Source: an uncultured Oscillospiraceae bacterium
GTDB lineage: Bacteria > Bacillota > Clostridia > Oscillospirales > Oscillospiraceae
Direction of reading: 5' to 3'
Length of the DNA: 39,681 bases
Assembly (NCBI GenBank): GCA_948766235.1
Contig: CAQCFX010000008.1
Span: 1-39,681 of the forward strand
In this document: positions 1-7,227 of the stretch, in pieces
How the letters are laid out: every line of letters begins with the position of its first letter
How positions within the stretch are numbered: position 1 is the stretch's first letter
The notes under the pieces: model-generated
Database searches by the model: none
Seen by the model: the letters and a program-made list of their open reading frames with translations, nothing else
What the model was told of the DNA's origin: nothing
Program-made: the position numbers and the translations under genes

Positions 1-1031
1 TCGCCGAAGCGCTGCACCAGCACGCCCCCCGCCAGCATATTGGACAGGGACGCGATGTGCTTGCCGTAGCGGTAGGGCTCGTTGAAGGGGGAGGTGAAGC
101 GGTTACTGACCAGCAGGGCGAAGTTGGTGTTCTCGCTTCTCAGCGACGGGTCGGAGTAGGAGTGGCCGTTCACCGTATTAATGCCCTCCACGTTCTCCGC
201 CACCACATGGCCGTAGGGGTTCATGCAGAAGGTGCGCACCTGGTCGCCGTACTGCTTGGTGCGGTAGACCAGCTTGGACTCGTACACCACGTCGGTGATG
301 TGCTCAAACACGGTGGCGGGCAGCTCCACCCGCACGCCGATGTCCACCTGGTTGTTCAGCACCTCCAGCCCCAGGCCCTTGCACTGGTTGGCAAACCACT
401 CCGCCCCCGACCGGCCCGGCCCCGCGATGAGATAGGGGGCGGTGAAGCGCTCCCCGCGTTCGGTAACCAGGGTGTACACGCCGTCCCTGGCCTCGATGGA
501 GGTCACGGCGGTGTCGAATAGGAACGTGTGCTTTTCCCGGATGGCCTCGTAGATGCTGGTGAGGATGTTCAGGTTGTTTTCCGTGCCCAGATGCTTGCAC
601 CGGGCCTGGAGCAGATGGAGGTCGTACTTCAGCGCCTCCCGCTCCAGGGCTTTCGCCTGGGGGGTGGCGGTGGAGTAGGCCTCGGTGGTGGCCCCGTGCT
701 TGACGTTGAGCGCGTCCACGTAGTCGATAAGGTCCATGACTTCCTTTTGCTCCAAAAAGTCGGTGAGCCAGCCGCCGAAAGCGGTGGTGAAGTTGAACTT
801 TCCGTCGGAAAAGGCCCCCGCGCCGCCAAAGCCGCACATGGTGCCGCATACCCTGCACTGGATGCAGGCCTTGACCTTGCCCGCCACGATGGGGCATTGC
901 CGGCGGTAGATGTCCGCCCCCTGGTCCACCACCAGCACCTTGGCGGAGGGGCATTTCAGGGCCAGCTCATAGGCGGCGTAAATGCCCGCCTCGCCGGTAC
1001 CCAGAATCATCACGTCGTATTGGTTGTTCAT
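1..1031 (-). CDS. FAD-dependent oxidoreductase (COG2509-like), 3' part outside window
   Basis: The reading frame starts with ATG at 1031 behind an AGAGGAG ribosome site and stays open to the window edge, giving 343 codons without a stop. The N-terminus has a dinucleotide-binding GTGEAG motif (residues 11-16) followed by an acidic strand end (VVDQGAD). A cysteine group follows (Cys46, 56, 59, 62, 66), then GFGGAGAFSDGKFN, the signature of the uncharacterised FAD-dependent dehydrogenase family COG2509. These proteins are predicted cytoplasmic flavoproteins with no established substrate. The CxxCxxC arrangement could bind an Fe-S cluster or form redox disulfides, which is inference. The start lies 18 nt after the stop of the metallophosphoesterase gene, so both are probably one transcript. 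The C-terminal part is not in the window, so length cannot be judged. Confidence 0.85.
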   Translation of the reverse strand, partial: MNNQYDVMILGTGEAGIYAAYELALKCPSAKVLVVDQGADIYRRQCPIVAGKVKACIQCRVCGTMCGFGGAGAFSDGKFNFTTAFGGWLTDFLEQKEVMDLIDYVDALNVKHGATTEAYSTATPQAKALEREALKYDLHLLQARCKHLGTENNLNILTSIYEAIREKHTFLFDTAVTSIEARDGVYTLVTERGERFTAPYLIAGPGRSGAEWFANQCKGLGLEVLNNQVDIGVRVELPATVFEHITDVVYESKLVYRTKQYGDQVRTFCMNPYGHVVAENVEGINTVNGHSYSDPSLRSENTNFALLVSNRFTSPFNEPYRYGKHIASLSNMLAGGVLVQRFG

Positions 1032-1049
1032 AGCGTTCTCCTCTATGCT

Positions 1050-2159
1050 TCAATCGTATTGTATCTGCCCCAGGTACCAGCCGGTGATGCCGTCTTTTTT
1101 CGCCAGGCAGCCCCGCTGGGTGCGGCGCACCAGGCTCAGCCGGTCCCCGGGGGTGACGCTCAGGCGGTAGTCGGTGGCGTCCTCGGTGTGGATTTTTCCG
1201 TCTCGCCACACGCTCACGTAGTCCCGGGGCAGCCACATGGTCCGCCCCGAGGTGGGGTGGCGGATGAATACGCAGTCCCCGCCCTCCGCCAGCACCTCCA
1301 CCACGCTGTCCGACCAGCGGATGTTCAGCGAGTTCTCACAGGGCTGCTGCGCCTCCAGGGCGGTGACCAGGGGGAAGTCGTCGTAGGACTCCACGCTCAT
1401 CCGGTCTGCGGTGATATCGGGGATGACGAGGGCGTTGAGCTGCCCGTCCAGCTTGAGCACGCAGCCCCCGTCGATGGAGGCGATATGCCGCGCCCGGTGA
1501 ATGAGGGGGTTAGCGCACTGAATATGGGGGTCGTACAGGGTCACGGGCCAGTGGCCCACCACCACCCATTTTTGGAAGCTGTGCCCCTGGCCGAGAAAGT
1601 CGTCGTTTTTCATGCAGGGGTAGGCCTCCAGCTCGTCCAGCCGGTCCTCCCTTGGGATGCCGCCGTGGACGAAGATGAAGTTCCCCGCCTCCAGAATGTG
1701 GGGGAGATTGAGCAGGAACTGGGTTTCCCGCGGGTAGTAGTCCAGCAGGGCGGCGCGCAGGGCGGGCAGGTCGGAGGAGCGCTGGGGCATGGGGTGGCCC
1801 AGCTCCAGCCCCATTTGCAGCAGGGTGGAGCGCTCCCGCCAATAGCTGAGGATGGGCCACAGCTCCGCGTCCACGCCGGGGCGGCCCTCCAAAAACGTTC
1901 GGTCGATATGGTCGCAGTTTCCGCACAGGGAGTAGACGGTGTGTGTTTTTTGCAGGTCCATCACATACCGCAGCACACCCAGGCTGTGCGTTCCCTTCTC
2001 CAGCAAATCGCCCACCAAAATAAGCACGTCGTCAGGGGAAAAGCGCAGCTTTTTCAGCAGGCCCTGGAGATAGAGCAGATTGCCGTGAATATCGCTGATG
2101 GCGATAACCCGGCGGCCTGGTTCAATGCTGGGCCGGATTACGCAGGCAGATTGGCGCAT
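1050..2159 (-). CDS. Metallophosphoesterase (calcineurin-like) with C-terminal SH3-like tail
   Basis: The protein shows the metallophosphoesterase blocks in order: SDIHGN (metal site), GDLLEKG, GNCDH, FVHGG and VVGHWP, all within about the first 240 residues. These bind the two metal ions of Ser/Thr phosphatase-like or diadenosine-tetraphosphatase-like enzymes. The substrate cannot be read from the sequence. After the catalytic domain there is a region rich in beta strands ending in GDRLSLVRRTQRG and GITGWYLGQIQ, which resembles a bacterial SH3-like module. I chose the start at 2159 (MRQSACV), with AAAGGA 10 nt upstream. An ATG at 2189 with AAAGG 7 nt upstream is a real alternative. A GTG at 2210 is unlikely because it would lie almost at the predicted transcription start. 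The gene is followed closely by the FAD oxidoreductase gene. Confidence 0.82.
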   Translation of the reverse strand: MRQSACVIRPSIEPGRRVIAISDIHGNLLYLQGLLKKLRFSPDDVLILVGDLLEKGTHSLGVLRYVMDLQKTHTVYSLCGNCDHIDRTFLEGRPGVDAELWPILSYWRERSTLLQMGLELGHPMPQRSSDLPALRAALLDYYPRETQFLLNLPHILEAGNFIFVHGGIPREDRLDELEAYPCMKNDDFLGQGHSFQKWVVVGHWPVTLYDPHIQCANPLIHRARHIASIDGGCVLKLDGQLNALVIPDITADRMSVESYDDFPLVTALEAQQPCENSLNIRWSDSVVEVLAEGGDCVFIRHPTSGRTMWLPRDYVSVWRDGKIHTEDATDYRLSVTPGDRLSLVRRTQRGCLAKKDGITGWYLGQIQYD

Positions 2160-2218
2160 GGCTCCCACGTCCTTTGCATCATACTTCATGCCGTGGCCTT
2201 TACGCGGCACACATCAAC

Positions 2219-2247
2219 ATTGTATCACAAAGCGGGCGGGATGAGAA
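2219..2247 (-). promoter_or_regulatory. Sigma-A-type promoter for the metallophosphoesterase/oxidoreductase pair
   Basis: On the minus strand TTCTCA (2247-2242) and TACAAT (2224-2219) are separated by 17 nt, and a TG one base before the -10 makes it an extended -10. Transcription would start near 2212. It is divergent from the yerC promoter. Confidence 0.6.
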
Positions 2248-2320
2248 GTAAAAAACCTGCGAAGTTGGGGCGACAAAAGGGAAAAATTTTCTGAAATTCG
2301 ACAAGATTGATTTTGCGCTC

Positions 2321-2349
2321 TTGCCTTTAGCGCTTTTGTCTGCTAAAAT
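2321..2349 (+). promoter_or_regulatory. Sigma-A-type promoter for yerC
   Basis: TTGCCT (2321-2326) and TAAAAT (2344-2349) are spaced by 17 nt, 37 nt before the chosen start codon. The same TTGCCT -35 with 17-nt spacing recurs before the YheO-like gene at 12543. Confidence 0.65.
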
Positions 2350-2385
2350 ACATCTACGAAATCAAAGTAAGGGAGGATGGACGCG

Positions 2386-2682
2386 ATGCCCAAAGCAAGC
2401 GCGAAGGAGCGCAGCACGGCGCTCTACGAGAGTATTTTAGAGCTTTCCAGCATGGAGGAGTGCCGCGCCTTTTTTGACGATTTGTGCACTGTGGGCGAGC
2501 TGCGGGCCATGGAGCAGCGCTATGACGTGGCTTTGCTGCTGGACCAGGGGCTGGTGTACACCGAGATTTTGGAAAAGACGGGGGCCAGTTCGGCCACCAT
2601 CAGCCGGGTGAACCGCATTTTTTCCTTCGGCACGGGGGGCTTCCGGAAGATGATTGAGCGCCGGAAGCAGCGCAAGGCATGA
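2386..2682 (+). CDS. yerC: YerC/YecD-family TrpR-related DNA-binding protein
   Basis: This is a 98-residue protein of the TrpR-like YerC/YecD family. SMEECRAFFDDLCTVGELRAM is typical of the N-terminal half, and VYTEILEKTGASSATISRVNR (about residues 57-77) is the helix-turn-helix. It ends with a basic tail. The family is a small cytoplasmic DNA-binding protein related to the tryptophan repressor; its ligand and operator are not established. The start at 2386 is preferred because GGGAGG (2371-2376) is 9 nt upstream. The ATG at 2377 directly abuts the ribosome site and is probably not used. It has its own promoter and terminator, so it appears monocistronic. No tryptophan genes are nearby. Confidence 0.88.
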   Translation: MPKASAKERSTALYESILELSSMEECRAFFDDLCTVGELRAMEQRYDVALLLDQGLVYTEILEKTGASSATISRVNRIFSFGTGGFRKMIERRKQRKA

Positions 2683-2687
2683 GAGCA

Positions 2688-2720
2688 CGGCGCCCGCCGG
2701 AATGGCGGGCGCCGTTTTTT
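2688..2720 (+). terminator. Rho-independent terminator after yerC
   Basis: CGGCGCCCGCC (2688-2698) pairs with GGCGGGCGCCG (2704-2714) around a 5-nt loop and is followed by six T residues. Confidence 0.9.
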
Positions 2721-2743
2721 GGCGCGGGTCTACGCCCCGTAGG

Positions 2744-2772
2744 TTGCCGGCGTCCCCGCTGTGTGGTATGGT
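2744..2772 (+). promoter_or_regulatory. Probable promoter for the XRE-superoxide reductase fusion gene
   Basis: TTGCCG (2744-2749) and TATGGT (2767-2772) are separated by 17 nt and lie between the yerC terminator and the ribosome site AAGGAGG (2781-2787). Confidence 0.5.
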
Positions 2773-2797
2773 GGAGAAGAAAGGAGGTGCCGGCCAT

Positions 2798-3382
2798 ATG
2801 AACAATTATGTGACAGGCGGAACCATCAAACGCCTGCGGGAAGGGCGGCGCATGACCCAGGCCCAGCTGGCGGAAAAGCTGGGCGTGACCGACAAAGCGG
2901 TGTCCAAGTGGGAGACCGCCCGGGGCCTGCCCGACGTCACGCTGCTGGAGCCGCTGGCCGGGGCGCTGGGCATTTCGGTGCCCGAGCTGCTCTCCGGCGA
3001 GCAGGTGGTCAATTCCAACCGGGCCGCCAACATTCTGCGCTCGCCCTTGTATGTCTGCCCGGTGTGCGGAAATATCATCCACTGTGCCGGTCCGGCGGTG
3101 GCGGCCTGCTGCGGCGTGACGCTGCCGCCCCTGGAGGCGGAGGAGCCGGACGAGGAGCACAGGCTCATTCGAGAGAGCTTTGACGGGGAATATTTCTTTT
3201 CCATCCCCCACGAAATGCGCAAGGACCACTATATTTCCTTCATGGCCTATGTGACCACCGGCCGGTTCGACCTGGTGAAGCTCTACCCGGAGGGCCAGCC
3301 CGGGGCCCGGTTTTACCCCTGGGGCGGCGGCTGGCTTTACTGGTACTGCAACCGCCACGGGCTGTTCCGGGAAAAACTGTAG
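2798..3382 (+). CDS. XRE-family regulator fused to a complete desulfoferrodoxin/superoxide-reductase-like domain
   Basis: The start at 2798 has AAGGAGG 10 nt upstream, giving 194 residues. Residues 8-66 are an XRE/Cro helix-turn-helix (IKRLREGRRMTQAQLAEKLG, then VSKWETARGLPDVTLL). Residues 84-194 align by eye with class I superoxide reductase (desulfoferrodoxin). The CxxC...CC set of the rubredoxin-like iron site is present (Cys87, Cys90, Cys104, Cys105). All five ligands of the catalytic square-pyramidal iron are also present: His121, His138, His144, Cys184 and His187 (PHEMRKDHYI and YCNRHG). The Glu of the family EKH motif is kept (Glu119) but its Lys is Glu120. Established knowledge: superoxide reductase turns superoxide into peroxide in anaerobes. 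Inference: the iron domain may act as sensor, enzyme, or both, with the HTH as output. The neighbours do not reveal a target. It could also be a degenerate enzyme kept only as a sensor. Confidence 0.85.
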   Translation: MNNYVTGGTIKRLREGRRMTQAQLAEKLGVTDKAVSKWETARGLPDVTLLEPLAGALGISVPELLSGEQVVNSNRAANILRSPLYVCPVCGNIIHCAGPAVAACCGVTLPPLEAEEPDEEHRLIRESFDGEYFFSIPHEMRKDHYISFMAYVTTGRFDLVKLYPEGQPGARFYPWGGGWLYWYCNRHGLFREKL

Positions 3383-3387
3383 ACGTG

Positions 3388-3416
3388 AAAACTCCCCGCC
3401 GGAGGCGGGGAGTTTT
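3388..3416 (+). terminator. Terminator after the XRE-SOR gene, possibly bidirectional
   Basis: ACTCCCCGCC and GGCGGGGAGT form a 10-bp stem with a GGA loop. TTTTGCTT follows on the plus strand and AAAA precedes it, so it may also stop purL transcripts from the other side. Confidence 0.85.
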
Positions 3417-3419
3417 GCT

Positions 3420-3438
3420 TGTTGTCACGCTGGGATTG
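3420..3438. repeat. Copy of a 19-nt dispersed motif (TGTTGTCACGCTnGGATTG)
   Basis: The plus-strand sequence TGTTGTCACGCTGGGATTG recurs with one mismatch at 28559-28577. Both copies lie just past the 3' end of a minus-strand gene (purL and rplT) and close to a terminator hairpin. Function unknown. Confidence 0.5.
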
Positions 3439-3469
3439 ACCGCGCGGCCGGGCGGTTATCCTCGCGCTT

Positions 3470-6400
3470 CTATCTAAAGTATAGCGCGCCGGACTCGAAA
3501 ATGGGCTGGAGCTTGTCGCCGGGGATGTTTTTGGCCACAAACTCACCCCGCCGCTCGCTGTGGCCCATCTTGCCGAACACCCGGCCGTCGGGGGAGAACA
3601 CGCCCTCAATGGCGCACATGGAGCCGTTGGGATTTACCGCGATGTCCATGGAGGGCACACCCTGGGCGTCCACATACTGGGTGGCCACCTGGCCGCCCGC
3701 GATGAGCTGGTCCAGCGCCGCCTGGGAGGCCACAAACCGGCCCTCGCCGTGGGAGACGGTGATGGTGTGCAGGTCGCCCGTGTGGCTGAGCAGCATCCAA
3801 GGGGACTTCACCGACGCCACCCGGGTGGTGACGTACCGGCTCTGATGCCGCCCAATCAGGTTGTAGGTCAGAGTAGGGCTGTTTTCGTCCACGGAGGAGA
3901 TTTCGCCCGTGGGCAGCAGCCCCAGCTTCAGCAGCGCCTGGAAGCCGTTGCAGATGCCCAGCATCAGCCCGTCCCGGTGCTTGAGCAGGTCGTGCACCGC
4001 GTCCGTGAGCCGGGGATTGCGGAAGAAGGACACGATGAGCTTGGCGCTGCCCTCCGGCTCGTCGCCGCCGGAGAAGCCGCCGGGGAGGAACACAATCTGG
4101 GCGTTTTTAATGGCCCGCTCCAGCTCCAGGGCAGACTGGGCCAGGGCGTCGGGGGTCAGGTTGCGTATCACCACCGTCTCCGCGTCCATGCCGGCGCGCA
4201 GGCAGGCCCGGACGGAATCGTACTCGCAGTTGGTGCCGGGGAACACAGGGATGACCACGCGGGGCCTTGCAATCTCGCCGTCAAACACCGCGGGGGAGCG
4301 GCGCTCCCAGGTGATGGGCTCCACCGGCTCGGACGTACCCGCCTTGGTGGGGTAGACCTCCTCCAGCGTCTTTTCATTCAGCGCCAGCAGCTCGTCGATG
4401 GGGGCGCAATCCGCCCCGATGGTGACAACAGGCTCGGCGGTGGTGCGGCCGATTTTGGCCCACAACCCGTCCGGGTGGCAGTTTCCCAAATCTTCCGTCA
4501 GCTCCGCCACAATGGCCCCCGGGCGGGGGGCGTACCACGCCGCTCCGCCTTTATCCAGGGACTGGAAGCCTATCCGGTTGCCGAAAGACATCTTCATCAC
4601 GGCCTCGGCCATACCGTTTTCCACCGCGTAAGCGGCCTTTACCTTCCCCGCCTGCGTCAGGGCGCGCAGCTGCGCCCAAGCCGCCGTTCGCTTTTCCGAA
4701 CTTCCATCCAGCCCGCCCTCCTGGAACAGGTACACCGGATGCCCCGCCTCTTTGAACTCGGGGGAGAGCACGTCCGATGCCTTGACGGGGGCGATGGCAA
4801 AGGAGATCAGCGTGGGCGGTACGTCCAGGTCCAGGAAGGAGCCGGACATGGAATCCTTGCCTCCGATGGCGGCGGCGCCGTAGTCCAGCTGGGCGTCCAG
4901 CGCCCCAAGCAAAGCGGCGAAGGGCTTGCCCCAGCGCTCCGGCTCATTGCGTAATTTCTCGAAAAACTCCTGCATGGTGAGGTAAACGGCCTTGTAGTCC
5001 GCCCCCGCCGCCACCAGCTTGGCGATGGAGGTGGTCACCGCGTCATAGGCCCCCTGGTAGGGGTTGGCGGACAACGCCTCCGGGTCGCAGCCCCAGGCCA
5101 TGACGCTGGCCTGGTCGGTCTCCTCCCCCGGCATGGTGGGCAGCAGCGCCGCCATGGCCTGGGCGGGAGTGGTCTGGGTCTTGCCGCCGAAGGGCATGAG
5201 CACACTGCCCGTACCGATGGAGCCGTCAAACCGCTCCACCAGCCCCCGGCGGCTGGCGCACTTCAGGCTTGCCGCCATCTCCCGCAGGTTGGAAAAGTCG
5301 TGGCCGGCCAGGTCGTAGTTCCGATCCGGCACGGACACGCGGGCCCGCTTCACCGCGCCGTTGGTGTTCAAAAACTCCCGGCTCAGATCGGCGATGGTTT
5401 GGCCCTTCCAGGTCATGACCATCCGGGGGCTCTCGGTGACTACCGCCACCCGGTAGGCCTCCAGGTTCTCCGCCTCCGCCATGGCAATGAACTGCTCCTC
5501 GTCCTCGGCGGCCACCACCACGGCCATACGCTCCTGGCTCTCGGAGATGGCAAGCTCGGTGCCGTCCAGACCCTCGTACTTCTTGCGCACCGCGTCCAGG
5601 TCAATCTCCAGCCCGTCGGCCAGCTCGCCAATCGCCACCGACACGCCCCCCGCGCCAAAGTCGTTGCAGCGCTTAATCATCCGGGTGACGTTCTCGTCCC
5701 GAAACAGCCGCTGGAGCTTGCGCTCCTCGGGGGCGTTGCCCTTCTGCACCTCGCTGGCCATGGTGGCCAGGGACTTTTTATTGTGGCTCTTGGAGGAGCC
5801 GGTGGCCCCGCCGATGCCGTCCCGGCCCGTGCGGCCGCCCAGCAGGATGATAACGTTGCCAGGGGCGGGGCGCTCCCGGCGCACGTGGCTGGCAGGAGCT
5901 GCGGCCACCACCGCGCCGCACTCCAGCCGCTTGGCGATGTACCCGGGGTGGTAGAGCTCGGCCACGTGGCCGGTGGCCAGGCCAATCTGATTGCCGTAGG
6001 AGTACCCCGCCGCGGCGGTCTGGGCCAGCTTGCGCTGGGGCAGCTTGCCCTCCAGCGTGTCGGACAGGGGCACGGTGGGGTCGCCGCCCCCGGTGACGCG
6101 CATGGCCTGGTGGACGTAGGCCCGGCCGGACAGGGGGTCCCGGATGCAGCCGCCGATGCAGGTGGCCGCGCCGCCGAAGGGCTCTATCTCGGTGGGGTGG
6201 TTGTGGGTCTCGTTTTTGAACATGAGCAGCCAGTCCTGCTCCTCCCCATCCACGTCAGCGGTGACGTGGATGGAGCAGGCGTTAATCTCCTCGCTCTCGT
6301 CCAGCTCGGGCAGGAGGCCCCGTTTTTTCAGGACCTTGGCGCCAATGGTGGCGATGTCCATCAGGGTCTGGGGGCGCTTGGCGGCCTTCTCCTGGCCGTA

Positions 6401-7186
6401 TACCTCCACCCGGGCGGCCAGGTAGCGCTCGTAGGCGGCCTGGACGGCGGGGTTGTCAATCTCCACGCCCTTCAAATGGGTGGAGAAAGTGGTGTGGCGG
6501 CAGTGGTCGGACCAATAGGTGTCCACCACCCGCACCTCGGTGATGGTGGGGTCCCGGCGCTCCCAGTCCCGGAAGTAGTTTTGCAGGAATTTCAAATCGT
6601 CCAAATCCATGGCCAGCCCCAGCTTGTCCAGCAGGGCGGCCAGCCCGTCCGCGTCCAGGGCGGTGAAGCCGTCCAAGGTCTCCACCCGGTCGGGGATGTC
6701 ATAGCGCTGGGCCAGGGTGTCCGGCTTGTCCAAAGACGCCTCCCGGCACTCCACGGGATTGATAAGGTAGCTCTGGATTTTTTTCAGCTCCGATACGGAC
6801 AACACGCCCTCCAGCACGTATACCTTGGCGTAGGCCACCAGGGGCCGGTTCCCGCCGGTCATCAGCTGGATGCACTGGGCCGCGGAGTCCGAGCGCTGGT
6901 CAAACTGTCCCGGCAGGGCCTCCACCGCCAGGATGGTGTGGGTTCCGGCGGGGCGGGGGAAGTCCTCGCCGCAGATTTCGTCCACCTGGGGCTCGGAGAA
7001 CACCGTCCCCTTGGCCTGTTCATAGACAGCGGCGTCAATGCCCTCCACATCGTAGCGGTTGAGAATGGTCAGGCCGTTCAGTCCCTGGATTCCCAGCTGT
7101 TCCCGCAGGTCGCGGCACAGCCCCTGGGCCTCCACATCGAAGCCGGGACGTTTGTGGACGTAGCAGCGAAACACTTGGCTTTTCAT
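3470..7186 (-). CDS. purL: Phosphoribosylformylglycinamidine synthase, single-chain
   Basis: The 1238-residue enzyme catalyses the ATP- and glutamine-dependent conversion of FGAR to FGAM, step 4 of de novo purine synthesis, in the cytoplasm. It has an N-terminal PurS-like and linker region. AIRS-type synthetase modules follow (DTYWSDHCRHTTF, FKNETHNHPTEIEPFGGAATC, GGKDSMSGSF). The C-terminal class I glutaminase has FPGTNCEYDS, LPGGFSGGDEPEGS and the nucleophile Cys1079 in GICNGFQ, with His1209 and Glu1211 in GHSE. This is the large fused form found in many Clostridia, in contrast to the split PurS/PurQ/PurL of Bacillus. The start at 7186 has AAGGAGA upstream. It is the last gene of the secA-pgeF-lipoprotein run, and no other pur gene is nearby. 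Confidence 0.97.
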   Translation of the reverse strand: MKSQVFRCYVHKRPGFDVEAQGLCRDLREQLGIQGLNGLTILNRYDVEGIDAAVYEQAKGTVFSEPQVDEICGEDFPRPAGTHTILAVEALPGQFDQRSDSAAQCIQLMTGGNRPLVAYAKVYVLEGVLSVSELKKIQSYLINPVECREASLDKPDTLAQRYDIPDRVETLDGFTALDADGLAALLDKLGLAMDLDDLKFLQNYFRDWERRDPTITEVRVVDTYWSDHCRHTTFSTHLKGVEIDNPAVQAAYERYLAARVEVYGQEKAAKRPQTLMDIATIGAKVLKKRGLLPELDESEEINACSIHVTADVDGEEQDWLLMFKNETHNHPTEIEPFGGAATCIGGCIRDPLSGRAYVHQAMRVTGGGDPTVPLSDTLEGKLPQRKLAQTAAAGYSYGNQIGLATGHVAELYHPGYIAKRLECGAVVAAAPASHVRRERPAPGNVIILLGGRTGRDGIGGATGSSKSHNKKSLATMASEVQKGNAPEERKLQRLFRDENVTRMIKRCNDFGAGGVSVAIGELADGLEIDLDAVRKKYEGLDGTELAISESQERMAVVVAAEDEEQFIAMAEAENLEAYRVAVVTESPRMVMTWKGQTIADLSREFLNTNGAVKRARVSVPDRNYDLAGHDFSNLREMAASLKCASRRGLVERFDGSIGTGSVLMPFGGKTQTTPAQAMAALLPTMPGEETDQASVMAWGCDPEALSANPYQGAYDAVTTSIAKLVAAGADYKAVYLTMQEFFEKLRNEPERWGKPFAALLGALDAQLDYGAAAIGGKDSMSGSFLDLDVPPTLISFAIAPVKASDVLSPEFKEAGHPVYLFQEGGLDGSSEKRTAAWAQLRALTQAGKVKAAYAVENGMAEAVMKMSFGNRIGFQSLDKGGAAWYAPRPGAIVAELTEDLGNCHPDGLWAKIGRTTAEPVVTIGADCAPIDELLALNEKTLEEVYPTKAGTSEPVEPITWERRSPAVFDGEIARPRVVIPVFPGTNCEYDSVRACLRAGMDAETVVIRNLTPDALAQSALELERAIKNAQIVFLPGGFSGGDEPEGSAKLIVSFFRNPRLTDAVHDLLKHRDGLMLGICNGFQALLKLGLLPTGEISSVDENSPTLTYNLIGRHQSRYVTTRVASVKSPWMLLSHTGDLHTITVSHGEGRFVASQAALDQLIAGGQVATQYVDAQGVPSMDIAVNPNGSMCAIEGVFSPDGRVFGKMGHSERRGEFVAKNIPGDKLQPIFESGALYFR

Positions 7187-7227
7187 GATCTATTTCTCCT
7201 TCATCCGGCGGCGGGGCGCCGGAAAGA

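Noticed and set aside
528..2294. Long open frame on the plus strand opposite the metallophosphoesterase and oxidoreductase genes.
   Set aside because: It mirrors two well-supported minus-strand genes. Its His/Gly/Val-rich translation matches no family, as is usual for antisense frames in GC-rich DNA.
2753..2797. Upstream in-frame start for the XRE-SOR gene at 2654.
   Set aside because: It would run through the yerC terminator. The ATG at 2798 has an ideal ribosome site.
7187..7227. Purine riboswitch or PurR box before purL.
   Set aside because: Only 41 nt separate it from the upstream gene. It holds a short GC hairpin but no guanine-riboswitch core or PurR-box pattern.
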